Shown here piece by piece: positions 1 to 8,198 of a stretch of 64,000 nt of DNA. How positions within the stretch are numbered: position 1 is the first letter of the stretch; each line of letters opens with the position of its first letter. Source of the stretch: Siphonodentalium dalli. Lineage: Eukaryota > Mollusca > Scaphopoda > Gadilida > Siphonodentaliidae. The notes under the pieces are model-generated. The model was given only the letters and a program-made list of their open reading frames with translations, was not told the origin of the DNA and ran no database searches. The stretch is taken from positions 113,448,004 to 113,512,003 of the forward strand of contig CP136064.1 of assembly GCA_032622095.1 (NCBI GenBank), read 5' to 3'. The position numbers and the translations under genes are program-made.

Positions 1-1315
1 AGGCTTTGGTATATGCATTATTAACTGATATGTATATGTGGCCTTATAACAATCAATCTGCAGCACAGTATCTGAGACTGCATCTGATTTAACATTTTTC
101 TGTGGGATCCACCACATGAATAGTTGGAGTTTCTTGATTATGAGGAGTATCTATTTTTAATCCTTTTATGATGGGATCTGCGCTGGTGCAGCACTTAAGA
201 TCCTGTGCCAGTGCATTCTCTTATAAATGTGAGTCCGGATCCCATAGACGGTCTTACATATTTGAGAGAAAGCACTGGCTTACAAGGTCAATGTAAATGT
301 TGTTAGGCCAATGTATTCTCTTATATTTGCGAGGCTCCAGTTATGGAGGGTTAACAAATCATGAAATCAATGGGAATAACTGTTGTAGCTCTGCATGTTC
401 AGAACAATAGTACTGGCTAGGTATGCCATTGTTTTGTCACAAACAGCTTTCTCTGTTTTGACAACTCATCTTTTGGTGCTAAAGATATATTGTTGCTGCT
501 TTCTATTCTCAATCTTATATATTTAGAAAAGTTGATATATTTAACATTTTAACGGTACTGATGGCCATGGTTGTAGGTTATAATTTAGACAAATAAGTTA
601 CCATATTATGAATTTACTCATGAATATACTATAATAGTACACTATAATGATAGTATGAATGCGATATTACCCACAAAACACACTTTGTGTGAACTAAGCA
701 TTTGTTTATATACATGACATAATTAGTGTTTGATAAGCAAAATAATGAACAAAGTGGACATTTTTTTTCCGAGAGTGATTTACTGTGACCAATCAATATT
801 GAAATATCTTGAGTGACGAGGATTAGTGAGCGCCTTATCGGTATGTTATAAATAATCTGGCTTCAATTTTAACCAAAGATTTATAACACAATACACAGCG
901 CAAAGGCCATCCGTATATTTAATTGAATAACTTATGGCACCATCTACAATGTTATGCCTATTTTCATATGCTTTTGTGCTGAATTTTCAAGGATATATTC
1001 ATGGCTCCAGACCGAATTACGACACATCTATCGTTAGGTCATTAGTATGTAGAAATTATAGCAACATATTAAATATGTTTATAATGCAGTCTTTTAATGT
1101 GTTAATATCTATGTGAAACATAATTTGTATACACCAGTACTATGAGCAGTCATGGAAAATAGCACATTTTGACATTACCACAGAGAACTATTGGAATAAC
1201 TCAGTTGTATTAGGTGCAAGGCAGCAAACATTTTGGAATTATATATACCCGGTAGATTACTTTGTAGCAATTCGTTTTGGACTTTGTGTAGGCAAGCTGT
1301 TTTTTTTGTTTTTTT
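1..1315. other. AT-rich DNA without recognisable gene
   Basis: No coding region, repeat array or RNA gene could be recognised. A 60-codon reading frame at 934-1116 starts with a hydrophobic stretch but has no motif, and its length is what chance gives in DNA this AT-rich. Confidence 0.5.
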
Positions 1316-1319
1316 TTAA

Positions 1320-1656
1320 AGGGGGACTGTACCAGTGTACCCTAAATCTGGCATTTTATAGGATCATCTCCTTTTATAACAGAATCAATGGAACAAATGA
1401 ATAAATTAGAGCCATGGATGAGCGCAAAATACACTCATGTGTTCTAATAACAATGCAAACATCATGATAATTATAATTAAAATGAGTCATGTATTCATAT
1501 TCATTATAATTACCATGTTATTTGCATCGTTCATAGAGCATATGAGTGGATTTTGCACTAATACATGGCTCAAATTCATTCATTTCTTTCACATAATCTG
1601 TTGAGTATAAAAGGAGATGGTCCCAAAAATTACTGGATTTAGTATACATTACCCCT
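1320..1656. mobile_element. Palindromic MITE flanked by TTAA (Kolobok/piggyBac-like target)
   Basis: The whole 337 bp folds back on itself. The left half (AGGGGGACTGTACCAG... ATAAAAGGAGATG-type box, GAGCCATGGAT-type box) is matched in reverse complement by the right half down to ATTACCCCT. TTAA lies immediately outside each end (1316-1319 and 1657-1660). TTAA duplication with AGGGG ends is what Kolobok-type and piggyBac-type non-autonomous elements show; the superfamily call is inference. A half copy with the same left end lies at 11320-11465, so this is a dispersed family and not a local inversion. Confidence 0.75.
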
Positions 1657-1715
1657 TTAAGGTCTCAAGAATATTGAGAAACGTATAAATTTTCCTATTG
1701 CATTACTGCTAAGGT

Positions 1716-2041
1716 AAAAAAAAATAGTGATATTTCCGGACATTCGCCGCTACTATTGTACTAACCCGTGAAAAAATTAATAAATGCAAAAACCTAATTA
1801 AAATTTCCTTTATTATCTCTGATTATATTGTTCTGGCCCCGAATAAAGGTACATGTAGTTAGGCTCATTTGTGTTAAAATCCCACCATTACAGTGCTTAT
1901 TTAGCACCCTATGTTTATTACAAGTCCCTTGGAAAAACAGATGAATATAATCCATATATGAATGTTAAAAAAAATAAAAAATTATTTACCCCCCCCCCTA
2001 ATTTTGTCCCCGTCTGTTAGCGGAAACATCACTATTTTTTA
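1716..2041. repeat. Short inverted-repeat-ended element
   Basis: The left end (A-run then TAGTGATATTTCCGG) is matched in inverse orientation at 2020-2041 (CGGAAACATCACTATTTTTT). The interior is AT-rich, contains a C-run near 1991-1999 and has no coding capacity. It is likely a small MITE. No clear target duplication was seen, so the boundaries are approximate. Confidence 0.45.
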
Positions 2042-2169
2042 GACCTAACATCAAAATCAGCCTGAAAATATGTATACAACTATTGAACTGTGAGAATGTA
2101 TAATTTTAATTATGTTTTGTCTGTAGCTGTTAAACATATGTAAATTTTACTATCCTGTTACTGTTAAAT

Positions 2170-2630
2170 ATGTTACTTGAATAAACACATTCTATTTTAT
2201 AAACATATTTCGTCTTATAAACGTGTCCATGTGTGTGTAAAGTGGAACAACCCCATAAACGCCCGGATGTGTTTTTAACCTAAACACATAAACACATCAG
2301 CTAAACACATTATTATGTTTATAACCTAAATGGCATGTTATTATAATGCGTTTATTTCCAAAACATTATATGTGTTTAATGACACAAACGTGGTGTTTAG
2401 GTAATAAACACATCAATATGTTTAGAAACTAAACGCCATGTTAACACTATGTGTTTATTCCTTAAACACATTTGTTTATTTTCTAAACATATTTGACATT
2501 TATTCATTAAAAACGTGACGTTTAGATAATAAACATTCCATTTAGAAAATAAATGCGTGAACGCGTGTGAAAACTGTAACGGTATTGCGTTTAAGATTGT
2601 GTTGAGATCCTAAACACCTATTTTTACAGT
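2170..2630. repeat. Cluster of AAACACAT / ATGTGTTT motifs ending in CACTGTAAAAA
   Basis: About 450 bp hold many degenerate copies of TAAACACAT and its reverse complement ATGTGTTTA, often paired as short palindromes. The right edge, read on the minus strand, begins CACTGTAAAAATAGGTG, which resembles a transposon terminus. It cuts the minus-strand LINE reading frame exactly, creating that frame's stop codon. I could not find a matching left terminus, so this is either half an element or a decayed one. Confidence 0.45.
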
Positions 2631-3045
2631 GTAGTTTCTATGGGTAGGTGATGGTTTCGCGTTCTGAACTTCATAAGTGTCAGTGCTTCTTTAGTTGATA
2701 ATATCGATAGGTATTCTTCTGTCAGGAACTCATCTTTAATAGTTTTATAAAAATTATATTTATCAGATGATTGCAACGAGGACCGCCAATTATGTAAATA
2801 TTGATCTCGAATTTTAAGTCGTGTTGCATTGTTGAACCATTTCTCGCTAATTGTGTTGTGGGATAGCCATACGTCTGACATACCTAGTCCATTTAATAAG
2901 TTTCTTACATACCGGATCCAAGTAAAACCTGATTTATGCCTATCGAGCATATTATGAATAGTAGCATATAGTACATATGATAATTTCGACTTATTGCCAT
3001 TTATTATTCGTGACCAGTAGTTCAACACTCTTGTGTTTTATTTTT
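2624..3045 (-). pseudogene. LINE reverse-transcriptase C-terminal remnant
   Basis: About 135 codons of a minus-strand frame resemble the region downstream of the RT domain in invertebrate CR1/Jockey-group LINEs. There is a VLNYWSRIIN-type opening, a WRSSLQSS..KYNFYKTIK middle and a LMKFRTRNHHLPIE end; that last box normally leads into the terminal zinc-knuckle region. The RT core is absent upstream (the frame is lost near 3045). Downstream the frame is cut by the CACTGTAAAAA terminus at about 2625. It is therefore a dead double-truncated fragment. It is not part of the plus-strand LINE that follows. The family is recognised by eye only; the exact clade is unknown. Confidence 0.65.
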
Positions 3046-3359
3046 TCAGTTACGGTTGTGTTGTGATCAAAATGGAAGTCAACTGGTTATATAAACAGTG
3101 GACTTCCAATTTGCAATACATCCGTAATTTAGTTACATAATATATTTACATAATATATTTACACACGGATGTCCGTCATTTACTACACATTGTAAGCTCA
3201 CATCTGATCATTCTCATCCATAAACGCTCGCACAATCTGTACTAATATTGGTAGAATTAATTCACACGACAATATTGGTATCTTAGGTCACCGTTTTATA
3301 TATTGAACTTACAAACAAACACATAAGTATTGCAGTGTATATAATCTTTTTTTTCAGAA
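3046..3359. other. No gene recognised
   Basis: AT-rich spacer between the minus-strand LINE remnant and the plus-strand LINE. It contains a short tandem of ACATAATATATTT (near 3136-3160). The 5' end of the following LINE may lie in here, but I see no target duplication that fixes it. Confidence 0.4.
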
Positions 3360-3381
3360 CTGTTTATGATTTTCTACTTTC

Positions 3382-3585
3382 ATGTGTGTATATCTCTATA
3401 CCATGCTTATCATTATTACCTTTATTCTTACATCCATCGCCACACCCTCTCTATCCTTACATCTTTATGATTACTCATACAATCCCCGGCTATTGACTCA
3501 GGCCTCAAACCGACGAACCGATGACAGGAACGAACTGCCTACCCGCTTAAAATATATTAAGATATACACCGATGATCCTGGCTGA
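3382..3585 (+). pseudogene. Probable N-terminal segment of the LINE endonuclease ORF
   Basis: A 67-codon frame opens with a strongly hydrophobic stretch (LIIITFILTSIATPSL) followed by a basic, polar segment (YNPRLL..., RLKYIKIY). It overlaps the start of the endonuclease ORF (3572) in another frame by 14 bases. Leaders of this type precede the NPGP motif in many invertebrate CR1-like elements, so I infer that a single frameshift near 3575 separated the leader from the main ORF. The alternative is a short upstream ORF of its own. No catalytic motif lies here. Confidence 0.4.
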
Positions 3586-4729
3586 CGCGCACCGTTCACG
3601 GGTAGGCATGTTCTATACTCGCGCGCGTTATGCTAAGCGAAAACATAGATGCGACCCATTGATATCGGAATTACTCATCTTTTACATTGGATTACAACTA
3701 AAGGGCGCTGGTAAAAATGAAATACTACTGGCCTTACTCATGCTGTTTATGGTGAGATACAACGACAAAATTGAAATCTCAACTACATCTACGCGAAAAA
3801 ACGTCCGACACAATCTTTTGGTCAATACCCAAATTGGAATTCCCTTCTGGTTCAGGCATCTTCTCATCACTTCTGGTGATATTAAACCAAATCCTGGTCC
3901 CACCAATAATGGTCAACTGTCACTATTCCATTTGAACGTACAAAGTTTCCTCCCTAAAATCGACATACTTGCCACCGAAATACAAAATTACGATATATGC
4001 GGCTTTACGGAATCTTGGTTGAGCGATAAAACGGACCAGCATGACTTACTAATACACGGATTTCACGAACCCGAGCGAGCCGACAGAGTAGGAACGGACA
4101 GTGTAGGTGGGGGCGTGATCGCTTATATCAAAAACGATTTAGCCTATACACGCAGAAAAGATATCGAGAAACCTGGTTTAGAAAGCATTTGGCTTGAAGT
4201 TATATTATCGAGAGAAAGGGTGTTGATTGGTTTTTTTTACCGCCCCCCAAATGTGAATTGCTGGCACAACATATTAGAAAACATCGGTGACACCATAAAT
4301 TCGAATCCCACACACAAACTAATTGTCTCTGGAGACTTTAATGAAAATCAATACAACCCTGTAAACAAGAAAGTACAAACCATAGTCGCAGAATGTAATC
4401 TGAAACAAGTTATTCACGACTCCACAAACTTCACAGAATACTCTGAAACCATAATAGATCTAATATTCATAAATGATCTATGTGAACTGAAAGGATCTGG
4501 TACCCTGGATCCCCTTTTTTCCGATCTAGTCCGCTATCATGTGCCGGTATATGCCACGATAGAACTCGAAGACAAACAGAAAGGAAGCAAATCTTTTAAT
4601 CGTCTTATTTACATGTATGATGAGGCTAATTTTATTTCCTTAAACAATGAAATTCGTTCATGTGACTGGAACCGAATAATTGACAACCTGGGAACTGATA
4701 TATCTGCTCAACATTCACATCATATATGA
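3572..4729 (+). CDS. LINE endonuclease ORF with 2A-like motif
   Basis: The 385-residue frame contains an AP-endonuclease-like (exonuclease-endonuclease-phosphatase) domain that nicks target DNA to prime reverse transcription. Residues ~102-110 read GDIKPNPGP, close to the 2A ribosome-skipping motif but with Lys where Glu is usual. Then come LNVQS (~121), the TES catalytic Glu (~147), a GGGVIAYIK strand (~179-187), YRPP (~223), GDFN (~254) and a T..DLIF box (~293-299). The terminal SDH box looks altered: SD (~317) and the next His (~323) are separated by four residues, which may impair catalysis. The stop overlaps the next ATG as ATGA. The RT frame upstream of that ATG still reads LINE-like residues, so a one-base frameshift near 4700 probably split an originally single ORF. 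Residues 1-100 hold two hydrophobic stretches of unknown role. Confidence 0.8.
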   Translation: MILADAHRSRVGMFYTRARYAKRKHRCDPLISELLIFYIGLQLKGAGKNEILLALLMLFMVRYNDKIEISTTSTRKNVRHNLLVNTQIGIPFWFRHLLITSGDIKPNPGPTNNGQLSLFHLNVQSFLPKIDILATEIQNYDICGFTESWLSDKTDQHDLLIHGFHEPERADRVGTDSVGGGVIAYIKNDLAYTRRKDIEKPGLESIWLEVILSRERVLIGFFYRPPNVNCWHNILENIGDTINSNPTHKLIVSGDFNENQYNPVNKKVQTIVAECNLKQVIHDSTNFTEYSETIIDLIFINDLCELKGSGTLDPLFSDLVRYHVPVYATIELEDKQKGSKSFNRLIYMYDEANFISLNNEIRSCDWNRIIDNLGTDISAQHSHHI

Positions 4730-7056
4730 ATAATCTTATCGTCAAATATGTACCCAGCAAAATTGTCAAATGCCGTCAGAACGAGCCTGAATGGATGACA
4801 CCGAGAGTTAAGTATCTCATTAGACAACGGAAAAGGGTACACAAAACTGCAAAAGCTAGGAACACCCCAGCCATGTGGCAAAAATATCGGACAATCCGCA
4901 ATGAAGTAATTACTGAAGTACGAAACTCAAAGAAAATTCATATACAAAAAATGGAATCAATCCTTCAAGATCCAGAAACTGGCGACTCAAAATGGTGGAA
5001 GATTTTCAACAAACTGTCCCGCAAAAAAGTTAATTCGGTCCCGCCCCTCTCGAGGAATGGAATAGTTTCTTCCTCAGATTACGAGAAAGCAACTGTACTA
5101 AATGATTATTTTTGCAATATTGCCTCATTGAATATGACCTACGATCTGCCAGACCCGCCTGTCGACGAGACAAACACCCCCATGCTAAATAATATCCTAA
5201 TTAGTGAAATTGACGTTTTTAATGCCCTGAAAGTAACAAAAGCCGACAAAGCCTCTGGACCCGACCAAATAAGCCCGCGTATTCTGAAGAATTGTCTCAG
5301 TCTCAGCACCCCCCTTTCTATAATATACAATCGTTTTCTTAAAGAAGCATATTTTCCAACTGAATGGAAACGAGCAAACGTAGTCCCAATCCATAAAAAA
5401 GGGGACCGCAGTAATCCAGAAAACTACCGACCAATCTCCTTATTAGGAGTTTTTGGAAAGGTTTTTGAGAAGTGTGTTGCAAAGCATTTAATGTCATATC
5501 TCCAGTCAAATAATATCATAACCGAACGACAGTCGGGATTTGTGCCATCAGATTCAACATCATATCAGTTATGCGACATATACCATAACTTGGCGAAATC
5601 ACTAGATGATGAACGCGACGCCCGCCTACTATTCTTCGACATCAGCAAGGCATTTGACAAAGTGTGGCACGATGGCTTATTATATAAGCTAAGCGCGGTG
5701 GGTATCCGCGACAATCTTTTAAAGTGGTTCGGATCGTACCTCCGTGGAAGACACCAACGTGTAGTTATGGGATCCGAAGCCTCAAACTGGGGAACCATTA
5801 CAGCTGGAGTTCCACAAGGCTCTCTACTAGGCCCTATCCTATTCCTTGTTTTTATTAACGACATTCTTAACGACATATCATGTAATATCCGCCTTTTCGC
5901 TGACGATACATCTATATCTCTTTCAATAGAAGATCCGACTGTTTGCGCACTAAGATTACAACAGGGTGTCAAACGACTTGAATCCTGGTCAAACAAATGG
6001 CTCGTAAAATTTAATGTCTTAAAAACTGAAGCGTTAACTTGCACTAGGAAGAGAAATCTAATCGACCACCCAACCCTTTATATGAACAATGAACCCATCA
6101 CGGAAGTAAAACTTCATACACATCTTGGGGTCGTTTTAAGTAGCGACGGAAAATGGAAGCCACACATAGATAATTTATTAAGCTCAGCATGGAAAAGAAT
6201 AGCCCTTATCAGAAAACATCGTTTCTCGTTGGATAGAGCATCATTAGAAAGATGCTACTTTACCCTGGTACGCACTGTATTAGAATACGCTTGTGTTGTC
6301 TGGGATGGTTGCACCAAAGAAGAAAGCGATGACATAGCAAAAGTACAATATGAAGCAGCTCGTATAGCAACAGGTGCAACCCGATCTGCCAGTAACAAAT
6401 CTCTCCTGACGGAAACCGGATGGGAACTCCTCGCCGTACGGCGGAAACGTTTAAAGCTCCGTCTCTTTTACAAAATGATGTCTGGCCAAGCCCCTCCTTA
6501 TCTGCGAAATCTAATACCCCCAACAAACGTTGAAATAACAAATGTTAACACCCGACAGGCTAATTCCCAGAGAGCCCCAAAGTTCGATTCCACTTCCTTC
6601 AAAAAATCCTTCATCCCCTCAACAACAGACCTCTGGAATAAACTCGACCCGAACGCAACAAGTTACGAGTCCCTTGCATCATTCACAAAGTCCTTAAACT
6701 GTACTAGAGAGGGGGTACCCCGATATTACTATGAAGCTATTACCAGAAAAACACAAATTAACCACACCCGCCTCAGACTCAACTGCAGCGATCTAAATTA
6801 TCACAAGTACACAAATTTCATCGCCGATCACCCATATTGTTTATGCGGACAATTAGAGGACAACGACCATTACCTAATGAATTGCGATAGATACACAGCT
6901 GAAAGAAACTCACTTCTCCAGTCATTAAATGATATATGCAACCTGACAACACACAAACTTCTGTATGGATGCCCCGAATTAACACCCAAAACCAACGCAA
7001 AACTTTTCAGAGAAGTACAGAAATACATCTCCAGGACAAAGCGCTTCGCCAACTAA
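4726..7056 (+). CDS. LINE reverse transcriptase ORF
   Basis: 776 residues, uninterrupted. Seen in order: a linker with EWMTPRVKYLIRQR (~22-35); RT fingers with SGPDQISPRIL (~177-187) and VVPIHKKGD (~219-227); NYRPISLL (~233-240); palm motif FFDISKAFD with Asp ~305 and ~311; GVPQGSLLGP (~361-370); FADD (~391-394) with the catalytic Asp pair; then thumb and C-terminal domain. A Cys/His knuckle (CLCG...H....C, residues ~705-720) lies near the end, in the part that resembles the fragment at 10499-10780. All RT core residues appear present, so the enzyme half may be functional. What is missing is an in-frame link to the endonuclease. It is the longest open frame of the window, suggesting recent activity. 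Clade: CR1/L2/Jockey group; not resolved further. Confidence 0.9.
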   Translation: MNNLIVKYVPSKIVKCRQNEPEWMTPRVKYLIRQRKRVHKTAKARNTPAMWQKYRTIRNEVITEVRNSKKIHIQKMESILQDPETGDSKWWKIFNKLSRKKVNSVPPLSRNGIVSSSDYEKATVLNDYFCNIASLNMTYDLPDPPVDETNTPMLNNILISEIDVFNALKVTKADKASGPDQISPRILKNCLSLSTPLSIIYNRFLKEAYFPTEWKRANVVPIHKKGDRSNPENYRPISLLGVFGKVFEKCVAKHLMSYLQSNNIITERQSGFVPSDSTSYQLCDIYHNLAKSLDDERDARLLFFDISKAFDKVWHDGLLYKLSAVGIRDNLLKWFGSYLRGRHQRVVMGSEASNWGTITAGVPQGSLLGPILFLVFINDILNDISCNIRLFADDTSISLSIEDPTVCALRLQQGVKRLESWSNKWLVKFNVLKTEALTCTRKRNLIDHPTLYMNNEPITEVKLHTHLGVVLSSDGKWKPHIDNLLSSAWKRIALIRKHRFSLDRASLERCYFTLVRTVLEYACVVWDGCTKEESDDIAKVQYEAARIATGATRSASNKSLLTETGWELLAVRRKRLKLRLFYKMMSGQAPPYLRNLIPPTNVEITNVNTRQANSQRAPKFDSTSFKKSFIPSTTDLWNKLDPNATSYESLASFTKSLNCTREGVPRYYYEAITRKTQINHTRLRLNCSDLNYHKYTNFIADHPYCLCGQLEDNDHYLMNCDRYTAERNSLLQSLNDICNLTTHKLLYGCPELTPKTNAKLFREVQKYISRTKRFAN

Positions 7057-7901
7057 ATAAGTTTGTATATCGCCATGTTAAATGATCTAATACTCTCAGA
7101 CATAAAAGAATGAATGTATACTTAGCAATAACTCGCGCGAGTATCAATGCCATACAGTCCGTTGGTACGAGGTCACCGAGTCATTTAAAACACTAAAAAC
7201 CCATTCTAAAACCCCTGAACCATATCTGACATAACCCAATTTACTACTCTAAGCTCATTGCTTTCCTATTATTAACTTAGACTTATACCGTTCTACCATT
7301 ACCATTACTGGTGATCCATCTCTTCCCATCAACATTGCCAGCAGCATTTCGAACATGAAACGTTATTGTTATATCCTTTAAAAATAGACTCAAAAGACCA
7401 TATTTTATCTACTTATATATCTATTTAATATATAAACCATACATAATTGCACATTAATGAAAAAAAGTAGAAAGAAGAGCCAGTGAAAAGAAATATGTTG
7501 GACGCTTTTGCGACACGAAGTTTATTCTACATGTACATATCTGAATCTATACAGAAACATAGGGAAGAGATACACCATCATTATCTATAAAACATTAATT
7601 ATTATTCATGCCTATACACAATTACATAATGCCATTACCTGACGTACCTACACCCACCCCACCTCGCGAGAGTAATAATCGGCTACATGGAACGACAGTA
7701 GTATCTGGATTACGGAATGTATATCGTACGACACAACATTATATAAATCAGACAGTCGCTCTCTCGCTGGGTGGGATGGACAAAAACTGATTCCCGGAAA
7801 CGACTCACATAAGCACACACGCTTGATGTCGAATCCGGTCCATGATGTTATATTCTGATATGTTGTAATTTATGTTGTATTGTTCATGGAATAAATACTG
7901 T
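7057..7901 (+). other. LINE 3' region
   Basis: Untranslated tail of the LINE: AT-rich, no further motif, ending with an AATAAA-containing stretch near 7890. A short frame at 7608-7790 lacks recognisable features. Confidence 0.55.
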
Positions 7902-8198
7902 TTAAACTAACACTGCACCTGGTGATAGTGTATGTAAATGAAATCCTTTTCTACCTAAAAGTCTGACACAGCAGGTTACATCACCTCTGGTCGGCGCTTT
8001 GGCAACAGTGATAAGCCTCTGAAACAAGAGTTGTGGGTGGGTGTGTACAACGTCGTTGTCGAACTTGAGAGACGGAGCACTCATTATTATTGCTTGGGAT
8101 GTTCGCTTGAATACATAACTCATAACATCTTTCCCTCCCATGTTCATAAGGATCTTCGTGCCTATTAGTTCAGTGCATTTATGAGAATAAAGTGCCAA
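7902..8198 (-). pseudogene. Fragment of an unnamed protein family with a HPQLLFQRL box
   Basis: A 98-codon minus-strand frame with coding-like composition. It contains YVFKRTSQA, then a short acidic turn and HPQLLFQRLITVAKA. Boxes of the form (I/V)DPxLLFQR after a (Y/F)xFKR..Q stretch are, as I recall, a signature of large uncharacterised proteins found repeatedly in mollusc and cnidarian genomes; I cannot name a Pfam domain. The fragment is bounded downstream by the 3' end of the plus-strand LINE (~7907) and upstream by the 2.3 kb inverted repeat. Its first residues (His-Lys-Cys-Thr) lie inside the outer edge of that repeat and are mirrored at 10477-10489. No start codon can be trusted. Probably an exon piece or pseudogene remnant. 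Confidence 0.4.

Larger units (their letters stand above)
3360..7907 (+). mobile_element. LINE (non-LTR retrotransposon), near full length, APE endonuclease plus RT
   Basis: One plus-strand element holds an endonuclease ORF, an RT ORF overlapping it by four bases, and an ~850-bp 3' region ending in an AATAAA-containing tail (GGAATAAATACTGTTT). The domain order (2A-like motif, apurinic endonuclease, RT, C-terminal zinc knuckle) fits the CR1/L2/Jockey group. The second LINE tail at 10499-11275 ends in a very similar GAAATAAATATTGTTT, suggesting the same or a sister family. The 5' limit is uncertain. The 3' junction abuts a foreign gene fragment read on the minus strand (7902-8198), so the LINE may have inserted into it. 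Confidence 0.85.
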
